A stretch of 64,000 bases of DNA from Lytechinus variegatus (Eukaryota > Echinodermata > Echinoidea > Temnopleuroida > Toxopneustidae). The notes beneath the pieces are model-generated. The model had not been told where the DNA came from, searched no databases, and saw only the letters and a list, made by a program, of their open reading frames with translations. Location: the NCBI RefSeq assembly GCF_018143015.1, contig NC_054741.1, forward strand, positions 7,566,683 to 7,630,682, read 5' to 3'. The position numbers and the translations under genes are program-made. Positions 1-9,961 of the stretch are shown here, piece by piece. Position 1 is the stretch's first letter; the number at the start of each line of letters is the position of its first letter.

Positions 1-936
1 CTAGGAGTACCGCAAGGGTCCGTCCTTGGACCGCTCCTTTTCTTAATATACATCGATGATTTGGTTCATGCCTTGAAACATTGTAGTAATACCATGTACG
101 CAGACGACACCACATTATTCGTTCACAGTACGTCTGCACAAGATATTCAACATAAGCTTCAAGATGATATGAATTACTTAAAAGAATGGTTAAACGTAAA
201 TAAACTCAAACTTAACACGGATAAAACAAAGTTCATGTTAATAGGGACACCGCAGAAGCTATCTAATTTTTCTATGGAAAATGTAATAATCAAACTTAAT
301 GGAGATGTTATAGAACGATGTACAAAGATTAAATGTCTTGGAGTCATCATTGATCAACACCTATCGTGGTCATACCAAGTTGACAATGTATGTAAAAAGG
401 TGTATGCCAGCTTAGGTATGCTAAGAAGGGTGAGGCCTTATGTTGACCAAAATACCCTCAAGACTCTATACCTATGTTTAGTTCAATCACACCTTGATTA
501 CTGCTGTGAAATCTGGGGGTTGCGTTTCAATATGCACACAGATCGTATAATTAAGCTTCAAAAAAGAGCTGCTAGATTAATCCTGAAATGTAATTTTTAT
601 ACCCCCTCCAAAGAAATGTTTCGTGAACTCCAATGGCTCCCGTTCAATGACCGCGTTACCTATTTTAAGTGTATTTTTATGTATAGATGTATCAATGGTC
701 TGTCATCGGAATATTATCGTAATGTGTTTACTTTTGCAAGTGATTCTCATTGTTTTAATACTAGATATGCAGCAAAAGATAATTTGATCACCCCAAAAAC
801 TCATACCGAAATTTTTAAACACTCTTTATTTTACTCAGCGATTTTACTTCGGAACAACTTGCCATTTAATTTGAAACAGTCAAAATCTTTATCAATCTTT
901 AAACAGAAACTTAAAGTGCATCTTTTTAAATTCTAA
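1..936 (+). CDS. LINE reverse transcriptase, C-terminal part (truncated by window edge)
   Basis: This is the 3' part of a non-LTR retrotransposon ORF2, encoding the RT palm, thumb and C-terminal region used in target-primed reverse transcription. The reading frame is open from base 1, so the true start lies outside the window. Visible motifs are GVPQGSVLGPLLF at the very start, the catalytic YADD near base 100, and the WLNVNKLKLNTDKTKFM thumb motif. The frame ends with TAA at 934-936. The basic C-terminal stretch and the following 3' UTR resemble CR1/L2-like elements of the Jockey/CR1 superfamily. No internal stop is visible in the part present, so the insertion is fairly young. Endonuclease and ORF1 are not in view. 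Clade assignment is by motif style only. Confidence 0.93.
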   Translation, partial: LGVPQGSVLGPLLFLIYIDDLVHALKHCSNTMYADDTTLFVHSTSAQDIQHKLQDDMNYLKEWLNVNKLKLNTDKTKFMLIGTPQKLSNFSMENVIIKLNGDVIERCTKIKCLGVIIDQHLSWSYQVDNVCKKVYASLGMLRRVRPYVDQNTLKTLYLCLVQSHLDYCCEIWGLRFNMHTDRIIKLQKRAARLILKCNFYTPSKEMFRELQWLPFNDRVTYFKCIFMYRCINGLSSEYYRNVFTFASDSHCFNTRYAAKDNLITPKTHTEIFKHSLFYSAILLRNNLPFNLKQSKSLSIFKQKLKVHLFKF

Positions 937-1164
937 GTTTTATTATTGCCTCTTAAATTTGAAATCAACTTTTTATGTCTATCTACTTTATTTTATTTAT
1001 ATGTACTGCTTCGTGTGTAATTTTGTTAATTAGTATCATGCTTTTAACGATGTCGTATGTTTGCTACTATGTTTTCTGTTATGATACGAGTCATGTTATT
1101 TAGAATATTTCTGTGTATATTTTAAATGTATTTAAATGTTTTATACTTGTTTTTATCATGTATT

Positions 1165-1211
1165 CCAGGGCCCCACGGGAGACCAGTTTATTGCTGAGTG
1201 GGCTACCCTGG
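1165..1211 (+). other. 3' UTR stem-loop of the first LINE
   Basis: An inverted repeat with outer stem CCAGGG/CCCTGG and an extended CCCAC/GTGGG part sits about 10-40 bases upstream of the A-rich tail. Its position suggests a recognition structure for the element's own RT (inference from LINE biology). Confidence 0.55.
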
Positions 1212-1254
1212 TTAAATATATTGAAATAAATAAATAAATAAAATAAAAACATCA

Positions 1255-1413
1255 GGGGAGCGTTTCATGAAAGGACTTGTCAGACGTTTTATCCGACAAG
1301 TCCCACTTTATCCGACAGTCACCATAGTAACATTGCTTATCAGCCAATCATATTCAAGGAAAGATGTCAGATCTGACAACATGTCGGACAAACATGTTGA
1401 TGAAACGCTCCCC
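1255..1413. mobile_element. MITE family A, copy 1
   Basis: Perfect 14-bp terminal inverted repeats GGGGAGCGTTTCAT (1255-1268) and its complement (1400-1413) enclose 159 bp. Subterminal GTCAGA/TCTGAC and CCGACA words add to the foldback character. A second, inverted copy lies at 60702-60873. No coding capacity; a nonautonomous DNA element. No clear target duplication seen. Confidence 0.8.
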
Positions 1414-1415
1414 AG

Positions 1416-1562
1416 GGGCCCGTTGCAGAAAGAGTTGCAATCGATCGCAACTCTAAAAATCACGCGCAACTTGATTTTCAACCAATCAACAGCGCGTATT
1501 TAGGACTTGCGATTGATTTTTTTTTTACTTGCGTTTAAACGCAACTCTTTCTGCAACGGACC
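1416..1562 (+). mobile_element. MITE family B, copy 1
   Basis: About 147 bp bounded by GCCCGTTGCAGAAAGAGTTGC at the left and its complement at the right. It directly abuts MITE A and a second, inverted copy of itself. The internal part includes the words GATTTTCAACCAATCAAC and GCGTATTTAGGACTTGCG. Confidence 0.8.
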
Positions 1563-1706
1563 GGCCCGTTGCAGAAAGAGTTGCGTTTAAACGCAAGTCA
1601 AAAAATCAATCGCAAGTCTAAAATGCTCGCTGTTGATTGGTTGAAAATCAAGTTGCGCATGATTTTTAGAGTTGCGTTTGATTGCAACTCTTTCTGCAAC
1701 GGGCCC
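1563..1706 (-). mobile_element. MITE family B, copy 2 (inverted)
   Basis: The same element as 1416-1562 in the opposite orientation, with the same GGGCCCGTTGCAG ends. The two copies share most of their internal bases as reverse complements, so the pair forms one long cruciform-capable palindrome of about 290 bp. Confidence 0.8.
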
Positions 1707-2835
1707 CTGATCTTACAAAGCATTTCATGGGCCCATTTTGCTGGGGACAATAGTGACTCTATTATGCTATTGCAAGGGCCCATACATTTCTTTGGCATAG
1801 TTGATGCTGGATATGCTATAGCTGATCCCCTCCCCTTTTGTCCATCCCCGCCCCTTGTAGCGCAGTCCTGCCCCTTGCACTTGCAGCCCCCTCCACAAAG
1901 GAGGAAAAAAAAGATGAATAATAAATAAAATGAGTGCGGGGTTAAAAAGGGGGCCTTTATGACATGAATTGCTTGAAAACATACTTAAAAAGTGTATTGT
2001 ATCTATAATATCAATTTGGGTAAAATTAAATGGAATATCTTACCTGTATTCTGTGATGCTGAATTAACGAAACTATTGCAATAGCCACATGGAAAAGGGA
2101 CATCTGTTTCACTTGAACTAAATGAATTCTTTCTTATGTGACAGGTACATTATTACGATGTGCTACTTAACTGAATCTGCAAAAGGTAGTGATTCACTCG
2201 ATTATGGTGACGTGTAGGCCTGCGTTATTTTTCGTTGCCAAAGTTGGGCATACCGAACTGCATAAGGGAGTGTGCTGACAGTGAAATTTGCCGACTCATC
2301 GTACAATATTCCTATACCCTGAAAAACATAGGTTTGCTTGTTTGTTCTTTCGATTTTCTTTCTTTTTCTTGGAATAAGCATGCATGTTTATTTTTTGTTG
2401 AAGAACTTGCAATTATGTTTCTCTTGTGTAGCAAGCTTGCGAAAGCCGAGAGAGCACGAGCCGGGAAGGTTTGTCCCATTTTTTTTTTATTATTATTTAT
2501 TGGTTAGAAACGCAGGTCATGCTGAAGAATATGATAAAGAATGTGTCGATGGAATACTTGTAACAAAAGCAGATCTATTTATTGTAGTTTTTTTAAAAAC
2601 GTCATGTTGAGCAGAAATTACGTGACAGTTCATCCCATTATTTTCCAAGCACAGTAGAGGGAATGAGAGTGGGGAGGAAGAAGGGGGGTGGGCATACAGA
2701 AAGAGGGAGACGAGAGAGATACAGACAGACAAAGATTCTCAGTGTCTAATTTTGTATAGTGCAATTATTGAGAATTTTTCAACCATTGAAATTTTCAAGT
2801 TCGAAGTTTTTATATGCAGCACCCTCTTTCAGTAC
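1707..2835. other. Non-coding stretch
   Basis: AT-rich sequence with two GGGCCCAT words (about 1729 and 1777) and a G/A-rich tract at 2650-2720. Short open frames here lack recognisable domains or convincing splice signals. I see no gene. Confidence 0.5.
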
Positions 2836-2836
2836 T

Positions 2837-2879
<43 letters not shown>

Positions 2880-2911
2880 TACTACTTCTACTACTACTAC
2901 TACTACTACTT

Positions 2912-2966
<55 letters not shown>

Positions 2967-2971
2967 TACTT

Positions 2972-3025
<54 letters not shown>

Positions 3026-3026
3026 G

Positions 3027-3097
<71 letters not shown>

Positions 3098-3127
3098 TAC
3101 TTCTACTACTACTACTACTACTACTTG

Positions 3128-3162
<35 letters not shown>

Positions 3163-3185
3163 TTCTACTACTACCACTACTACTT

Positions 3186-3234
<49 letters not shown>

Positions 3235-3342
3235 CACTACTACTACCACTACTACTTCTACTACTACTACTACTACTACCACTATATACTACTTCTACTA
3301 CTACTACTACCACTACTACTACTACACACTACTACTACTACT
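2836..3342. repeat. CTA/TAC trinucleotide microsatellite (about 500 bp)
   Basis: A near-continuous CTA repeat with scattered CTT, TTG and CCA variants. The variant TTGACTAC recurs about 100 bases apart (about 3023 and 3124). Open frames reading poly-Leu, poly-Tyr, poly-Thr or poly-Ser here are products of the repeat, not genes. Confidence 0.97.
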
Positions 3343-3359
3343 AGTGTGTTGCTAAACTT

Positions 3360-3401
3360 CGAGTCTCGAGTTTCGAGTCTCGAGTATCGAGTTTCGAGTT
3401 T
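3360..3401. repeat. CGAGTNT heptamer tandem repeat, six units
   Basis: Six consecutive 7-bp units CGAGTCT, CGAGTTT, CGAGTCT, CGAGTAT, CGAGTTT, CGAGTTT. Alternate junctions make CTCGAG palindromes. It lies just after the CTA array. Confidence 0.95.
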
Positions 3402-3545
3402 CCAAAATTTCATTAGAATTGGTCATTAAAGACCCTCGCTTTTAATTGCTTTTAATTTAAGCCGCTATTATCCACAGATTAGCGAAATCATGCACGTCAA
3501 ACAGTTTTACTCTGGTGCCGCTAAAATATTCTAAGGACATAAAAG

Positions 3546-3619
3546 GAATTACTACTTACTACTACTACTACTACTACTTCTACTACTATTACTACTACTA
3601 CTGCTGCTGCTGCCGTTGT

Positions 3620-3696
<77 letters not shown>

Positions 3697-3721
3697 TTAC
3701 TACTATTACTGCTACTACTAT

Positions 3722-3758
<37 letters not shown>

Positions 3759-3802
3759 GCTACTACTACTACTACTACTCATACTATTATTACTACTATT
3801 TC
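3546..3802. repeat. Second TAC/CTA microsatellite
   Basis: TAC repeat with TGC, TTC and ATT variants, about 250 bp, 150 bp downstream of the heptamer array. Poly-amino-acid frames inside it are spurious. Confidence 0.96.
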
Positions 3803-5446
3803 AGATCATTCCATAATTTAGAATCGGTTTTCTATTCAAAGCAAAACAATGAAGAAAAATAGATAAATTAATACATTATAAATAAATACATAAATAAACA
3901 AATAAAAAAACATAAATATTCTTGTTTCCATCGGGCACCCAATCGAAATAAATATTCCTGTAAAATCATAAAACGAATTTATCAAAACATGCTTAATGAT
4001 ATTTCGGAGCATCCTAGCAATATTGGTATTAGTACAAACATGCAATAATGTACTAATGAATTATAACAGTTAGTGACAGACACTTTTAGGGGATTAACCA
4101 AAACTTAAAAGGAGCTTTAAAGCGTGAGATATGAAAGTTATGATTGCGTGGATTGCAAGGCTAGGGCTGAGGTCAGCAAGATCAGTCATATTCCGTAGAG
4201 TTGCAACTGAAAACACAGTTTGATTTTCAACTAATAAAAAAGCGTATTAAGGACTTAAGTGGGTTTATTTTTAAGCAGTTATTTGTCAACTGGCCCCAGA
4301 GACCTCCTTGACGAAAAAGACAACACAACCACACCCTCCCATTCTCTTCACCCCTTTATCTCTCGTCTACCACTACTACCATCCCTGGAATTTTGAACAT
4401 AATGTTGAGATTATTATTTTTTTTATTTATTAATTTATTTGTTTTTTTTTTTTTTGGGGGGGCTACCAAATGCAATATATTATATAATTATTATGTAAGG
4501 ATGGATGTTGTGTGTGTGTCTGTGAGTATAAATATATATGTAAATATATATATATAATGTATATTTATTCATTTCTTTCACAACATGTATAATTTCTCTT
4601 TATTTATATGTAATGTATAGAACAGATTATTTCTACATTACATTCTATACAGTGACCAGCACGAGTATGATAAATTTTTGCACATGTACGAGGAATAAAG
4701 ATGTTTTTTGATCTAGCACTTCGTTAATGAACATGAGTTCCATACAAGGAGTCCATCTCAGTTGCATCATCCCCAAATGACGTATATTATTATCATATTT
4801 CATGACACACGGTTAATGAGGGATATGTATGATAAATCATGCACATTCAGTATCAGAAGCGTGACCGTCCTATTAGGGTATGGTCTGTGGCGTACTACCG
4901 AGGGACGGGGGGGGGGGGTCTTTGGGGGCTATGGAAATACTGGTTTCAACTAGTATGTGTCAAAGGATTCTTGGCTTTCAAAAATTCTATAGTGTAATAA
5001 TTTTGTTTTTATTCAAGTAGGCGGGTTTTATTATCAAATATAAAGATATATTAAAAAAACAAAGCAATTATCATGGAAAGGATAGAAAAAAAATAATACA
5101 AAACAAAGAAATACCTTCCCTTCAAGATTTAATCACATTCACATAGTACACATGATAAAAAGAGAACTACGTCAAATTTTCAAAGTGTAATATTATACAT
5201 TACAATGAACATGGTGAAATACTTTTTACCGGGTTATACTTCAATTTAAAATACATATCCCTATGGCTTGTTTATGGTGTGTAGAGGAGTAACAGGCGGA
5301 AGAATATGACTTCCACCTAAACAAGCTGAACTGCGCAAGCATATGTGATTTCCGTCTCTTTTATAATATGTAAATGAATGAGGCGATCGGGCATAATATC
5401 AAATATAACATCAAGTTGTTTTTTTTAATCCGTACTGTATTAACAA
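3803..5446. other. Non-coding stretch with minor simple repeats
   Basis: Holds a degraded MITE B (4192-4297), a poly-T/poly-G junction near 4440-4460, a TG/TA-rich tract (4505-4556) and a G run at about 4908-4918. No gene seen. Confidence 0.5.
4192..4297 (+). mobile_element. MITE family B, degraded copy
   Basis: Retains GAGTTGCAACTGAAA, then GATTTTCAACTAATAAA, GCGTATTAAGGACTTA and a terminal TGGCCCC, collinear with the 1416-1562 copy but much diverged. An older insertion of the same family. Confidence 0.6.
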
Positions 5447-5630
5447 CATTACAATCATCATCATCACTATCATCATCACCATCATCTTCATCATCATCAT
5501 CATCACCATCATAATCATCATCACCATCATAATCATCATCACCATCATAATCATCAGCATCATCTTCATCATCATCATCATCATGATCATCTTCATCATC
5601 ATCATTATCACCATCATCATTATCATGATC

Positions 5631-5662
<32 letters not shown>

Positions 5663-5703
5663 CATCACCATCATTATCACCATCATAATCATCACCACTA
5701 TCG
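5447..5703. repeat. ATC/TCA microsatellite with higher-order unit
   Basis: About 250 bp of TCA repeats. A higher-order 18-mer (CATCATCACCATCATAAT) occurs three times in a row around 5496-5552. The poly-Met/Ile frame on the minus strand is spurious. Confidence 0.95.
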
Positions 5704-6842
5704 CCATTAATGTTTAATTTCTAACTTTATTTCTCAGGCATGTATCCATGGTAATTAATATACATGGGTTGGTTATGTTGATTGATTTTTTTGTGTGTAA
5801 TGTTAATTGTGGTTATTTTCTTCCCTTGAATAATAAATGTTGCCCAGTGGCACTTATCGATCATGTCGATTGATATTAAGTTAAATCTTGAAAAGGGCGC
5901 GATTTCAATATTTAACATGTTTGATACACCTGTCATTCCCTGTGGACTTTGGAATAGGGAAGTGAGCACATGTGGAAATTGTTCATTTCTCATTCATTAC
6001 ACAATTCTCTAATCAAGGTAAGCTAACATGATGGAATAACATTGATTTTATTTCTCTATTCAATGTTAATATCGTTATTCAGGGATGTATAATGGCATAA
6101 CATACATGTACATGCCAACTCCAAGGATGCCCAAAAGAATATTTTTATAATGCGCGTGATTCTCACCTAGAGGCAAACACGGGGAGTGAGACGTGTCCCC
6201 TAAAATTCCATAGCTGATGGATTAATACTGCTATTACATGCAGGAAATATGCCTACCCTTACAGTGAATTTACGCCAGAGATTTTACTCTTTTGATTTCA
6301 GCCCCTTTAGATAAGCTTTTTTTTCCAAAGAGAAGGAGACATCCTAGACCCTCCCCTCTATTATGAAGCAAGAGCTAGGCGAGCCTTGCCAGACGCAGGG
6401 ATACTATAGCAGCGCCGTTTATCCGACTGCTTTCAGCGATAGGATGATCAAATTATAAAGAGGTCAGACATCGACCGTCAGTGACCAACCCCCATCTTAG
6501 AGAATGTTTCTCGTAGAAAATTGGCAGAAATAGGCATTAAAAGAATGATGCGATTACAAAAAATCCCGTTTTTCAGGTCAGTATAATCATAATATATTTC
6601 AGCTCGCACTTCGCACATATTTCGTTTACCGAGATACGACGTAACTGTTTATGAATTCAAGCGATGATTAAATAATTGTCCAGTTTCAAAACTGTGTGTT
6701 TGAAATGTCATGAGCTTTCCCTTTGTGTTAACATTGCACATAAGATTGTTCAAAGACGTATCTTTAAGCACTTCTCTATACTGTTCCGTCTTAATCATAA
6801 TAATATAAATATCACACCTTCTCCCGTTGGTCGCCCCTCTTG
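5704..6842. other. Non-coding stretch
   Basis: No domain-bearing frame. One good donor-like sequence, CAAG|GTAAGC, lies at about 6013-6019, but no matching exon body can be defined upstream. Confidence 0.4.
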
Positions 6843-6850
6843 CTCGTTGC

Positions 6851-7087
6851 CAAGGGCGGAAATCCCAGGGGAAAGGGGGATGTGTCCCCCTACCCAAAAT
6901 AATAGGGGGTACAATATCAAATGTCCTCCTTACTATTTTCGGTATTTTATGATGGAAAGAAAGAAATTGAAATAAAACATGTATTTTGGATGAGATGACC
7001 TTACTTATTGGGTGATAACCATTTGGGGGCTTGTCAAACTTTCCAGCCCCTGATCCCCCTACCTTTGGAGACAGATTTCCGCCCTTG
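6851..7087. mobile_element. hAT-type MITE with perfect 8-bp target duplication
   Basis: A 237-bp element with ends CAAGGGCGGAAATC and GATTTCCGCCCTTG. It is flanked on both sides by CTCGTTGC (6843-6850 and 7088-7095), a perfect 8-bp duplication. Eight-base duplications with CA..TG-type ends are typical of hAT transposons. No transposase is encoded. The internal words GGATGAGATGACCT and GCTTGTCAAACTTTCCAGCC recur, diverged, in the element at about 47051-47291. Confidence 0.85.
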
Positions 7088-7571
7088 CTCGTTGCTAGCG
7101 TTCTTTAACTCCTTGATCAGCCACAATGTATGTGCCCCCTTATAGAGAAATATTCTATTTTTGGTCCCCTCCATCAAGCTCTTTCTGCGGCCCTGCCTGA
7201 TGGAAACCTTACACGAGTCTACCCAGAGATTACTTTACCTAATAGGCGTATCTCTTTCGAAGACAATGTCTGTGTCACTGTAGGAGTTGTCCTGAAACCG
7301 ATTAATAGTATACTTGAATGAAAGTGAATACCAACAATAACTTTGTGAGAAATGGAGTTAGTATTATTGTGACAAAGGTTACATTTCAGAATATTAGAAC
7401 AGTGACCTCCTCTAAAGTAAAAATAAAATAAAAAACATGAATAACAACAAACAACTCCAAATATGGTTGATTTGCATTCTATTACTTTCAAGTGTGGCTT
7501 AAAAGATTTTGTTTCAATTTGTATTATGTTTCGGAAGTAAAGTAGGAAATTGAATGTATTGTAAATCTCAG

Positions 7572-7584
7572 CAGATGGCGCTGT
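7572..7584 (+). promoter_or_regulatory. CTCF-like core motif 1
   Basis: CAGATGGCGCTGT contains AGATGGCGCTG, which fits the AGRKGGCRSYR core of the animal CTCF consensus. The preceding TCAGC also fits most of the upstream half. Binding is inferred. Confidence 0.4.
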
Positions 7585-7620
7585 GTTGTTTTATTTTTCG
7601 TCTCTATTTTGTACAAAATA

Positions 7621-7633
7621 CAGATGGCGCTGT
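7621..7633 (+). promoter_or_regulatory. CTCF-like core motif 2
   Basis: An identical CAGATGGCGCTGT 49 bp downstream in the same orientation. The flanks differ from copy 1, so only the 13-mer is shared. Confidence 0.4.
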
Positions 7634-7859
7634 TTAAACTGAAATGAGGGGAAAATTGGGCACGTTGTATAAAGACGAGCGATTTGAGGCTTATGATGAA
7701 ATTCGTTAGATTTCTGTTTGATGAAAATGAACAAAATTCCTCAAGCAAAGAGGTTTTTACATTCCCTCTTTTCTTTAGCTAGAGTCAGTTTCTTATTCTG
7801 TAGATTTAACAAAACTATTTCATTATAAATCAAATTCATAAATGTATTTATTTTTGTAG

Positions 7860-7934
7860 ACCCTCCAACTCGTTCTTCCCAAAGCTCTTCCCAAATATAC
7901 ACTAACAGTTCTGCACCTGATTTTATAAGTAATG
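7860..7934 (+). CDS. Candidate host exon (Ser/Thr/Pro-rich linker)
   Basis: A 75-bp segment bounded by an acceptor-like TTTATTTTTGTAG and a donor-like GTAAGG. Only one of three frames is open across it: two leading bases, then PPTRSSQSSSQIYTNSSAPD and a final FISN plus one base, a symmetric phase 1-1 exon. The composition suits an extracellular linker or stalk, and it lies about 100 bp before an Ig-like segment. The phase does not match the best acceptor of the Ig-like segment, so the two may not be spliced directly to each other, or one is not real. Host gene unknown. Confidence 0.35.
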
Positions 7935-8039
7935 GTAAGGGAAATGATCATGGTGATCAAGAAACGAAATGGAAGAGAAAGGGTGGATTATGAGAAAAAA
8001 GTCAATTTATTGTTCGCATGCAATTTAAGATATTCTCAG

Positions 8040-8329
8040 TACGCTACTTTCTTCTTCAGGCCTGCAAACCTATACATCATGGGTCTCCCCACAACCCACA
8101 CCTTAACGATACATTCTAGTATGGAGACAATCTATCTAACGTGCGATGGGGAAAATAGTCCTGCTGGTCAATTTCTTCGCTCTATCGATTCAAGTGCCCC
8201 CCCTAAAAAATTATCTATAAACATGATAAACGATAGTCCCCATTCAGTCTTGGAGTTGATAGTAGAACATTTTGCCCATGAAACTCAGATTTGTGTAAAT
8301 ACTTCACATAATGTTAATCAAATATTTTA
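8040..8329 (+). CDS. Candidate Ig-like (C2-set) domain exon or fragment
   Basis: The frame from about 8040 ends with TAA at 8327-8329 and reads as an immunoglobulin-like fold. It has a B-strand ETIYLTCDGENSP with the C-x-x-E-N-S-P pattern of C2-set domains, and an E-F region SVLELIVEHFAHETQICVNT with the second cysteine. The usual tryptophan after the first Cys is replaced, perhaps by Phe (GQFL). Acceptor-like sequences lie at TATTCTCAG|T (start 8040) and CTTTCTTCTTCAG|G (start 8060). The G-strand is missing; either an exon ends near 8311 at a weak GTTAAT donor, or this is a decayed exon. It is the best host-protein candidate in the window, probably from an adhesion or immune receptor. Assignment is from pattern only. 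Confidence 0.45.
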
Positions 8330-9185
8330 ACCATCAAGAATGAGATTTTAGATCGCACCAGATAAGTAAATAAATGAATGATTCTTATTTATAACAGTTG
8401 TTTTGCGATATAGTCGTATCCGGAAATTCAAGCTTTAGAAATATAAATTGATACAACTGCACGACAGAGGTGTGATATTGACCTTTTTTATTTAGATCGA
8501 TCCTGCCGTGGATCCAGAAATATGATATTCTGCGAAGCAAATTATTATCATTTCATTTTTGGACAGATCCTTTAGAACAGGGCACGATACCTCGCCATCA
8601 TAAATCTAATTTGTGTGTATTTCAAACCTGTAACCAAATTTACCAAAGCTATTTTTAGATACCCTTGGGTAACCTCTAACCACGATCAATAACATAACGA
8701 GGAATATGATTTGCATACAGTGGAAAGAAACACAATTGAGATGCTCACAATGGCGATCGAGAACACCTTTAAAAGGTAAACATGGCAGTTCGTTTACCTT
8801 TCTAATTTGAGAGGTATTGGCACGAAAAAAGAATGGATATGAAATTATTGAATGGCAACCTCACCCCAGCGACAGTTCATGCTGTATCCCTCATTAACCA
8901 TGTTCTTCCTTTGTCCTTATAGGGGGTGGAACAGGGGTATTATGAATAGGGGGAAAGAGGGGTGGGGGCTCCAGATTCATTTATGAATATATAGGGATAT
9001 TGTATAAATGATATACAGAGTGTCCTAGAAAAAAAGAAATATTGATATTTTTACTTTAGCAACGAGATGATCATTGTATTCTTTAGAAGATGAGTTAAAC
9101 AAAAATGAAACATATTCAAGGCAAAGTACATATAATTCGACGTTCCGTTTTATTTCTGGGATACCCGGTAGTCTCCATAGTTGCG
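8330..9185. other. Non-coding stretch
   Basis: AT-rich, no domain-bearing frame, no clear repeat ends. I see nothing to annotate. Confidence 0.5.
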
Positions 9186-9378
9186 TTAACAGTCATCACT
9201 CCCCTCCCCCCCCTCCTCCTCTCTTGCAATTACATCTTTCCTTCCCTCTCTCCCTTCCTCTGTCCGTCCCCTTCCCTCCCTTTTTCCTTGCCTCCCTCCC
9301 TCCACTCACCCTCTCTATTCTCTCTTGACCCCTCCCTCCTTCCCTCCCTTTCCATTTTTTCCCAATCTCTCCTCTTTT
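9186..9378. repeat. Polypyrimidine tract
   Basis: About 190 bp of almost pure C/T on the plus strand (CCCTCC and TTCCCT words), directly abutting the 3' end of the minus-strand LINE. Open frames through it are compositional artefacts. It could form a triplex (H-DNA) structure. Confidence 0.85.
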
Positions 9379-9527
9379 CAATTCAATTCTTTTATTTCAT
9401 TTCCATTCAAAACATAATACAAAGTAATATAAAACAATATAAATCAAATACAATTTTACAGAAGGGCATTCTTACTTCGTAAAAAAAACCACAGTATAAT
9501 ATAGAGCATAAATGGATATGGAAATGA

Positions 9528-9570
9528 GGGGATCCACTAAAAAGCAAAGCTTGTAAAATTGTGGATCCCC
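9528..9570 (-). other. 3' UTR hairpin of the minus-strand LINE
   Basis: A perfect 10-bp inverted repeat GGGGATCCAC (9528-9537) and GTGGATCCCC (9561-9570) with a 23-base loop, about 150 bases before the 3' tail. It is analogous to the 3' stem-loop of the LINE at 1-1250 and may guide RT binding. Confidence 0.55.
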
Positions 9571-9961
9571 CTTGGAAAAGAAGAAATTATAGTCGACTTA
9601 CTATATGCGTACATGCATGTATTACAGGAAAGAAAAAGAGAAAAAGAAATCATATTGACGGAAACATAAAAACTGAACAAATGCAAAGCTTTTCACACAA
9701 AGAGGTCTTCGTTGTAAAGGATATGTTGCGCAAGACAGGAAAAAACAGAGAGAGGGGATGACAAGACGTAGAAGACAAGACAAAACAAGAGACAGGACAG
9801 TACAAGACAACAGTTTTTAAAAAGGAGTAAAACTAAGAATGGGAAAGGGCTGACCATGAACCAGCTTGATCTGGTGAAATAACAAAGGACTGGACAATAT
9901 AGATGAAAAAAGATAAAATAAAAGTGAAAAATGTAAGGATTATAATCAAGATAATGAAGTG

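Larger units (their letters stand above)
1..1250 (+). mobile_element. CR1/L2-like LINE, 3' end with UTR and A-rich tail
   Basis: The element comprises the RT ORF, a roughly 300-base AT-rich 3' UTR (937-1220) and an AAATA-type repetitive tail at about 1222-1250. A stem-loop lies just before the tail: CCAGGGCCCCAC at 1165-1176 pairs with the region ending GGGCTACCCTGG at 1200-1211. In CR1/L2-type LINEs a 3' UTR structure is believed to be the RT recognition site. The 5' part is off the left edge. Confidence 0.85.
7096..7859. other. Non-coding stretch upstream of exon candidates
   Basis: Contains an open frame at about 7130-7321 with no recognisable domain and no convincing splice sites, and two CTCF-like motifs annotated separately. 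Otherwise AT-rich intron-like sequence. Confidence 0.4.

Noticed and set aside
2752-3862. Poly-Leu, poly-Tyr, poly-Thr, poly-Ser and poly-Val open frames
   Set aside because: All are translations of CTA/TAC microsatellites; no other coding signal.
5411-5707. Poly-Met/Ile open frame on the minus strand
   Set aside because: Product of the TCA/ATC microsatellite.
7130-7321. 63-codon frame (LPDGNLTRVYPEITLPN)
   Set aside because: No splice sites or recognisable domain; likely chance.
9074-9482. Pro/Leu/Ser-rich frames in both strands
   Set aside because: They arise from the polypyrimidine tract next to the LINE 3' end.
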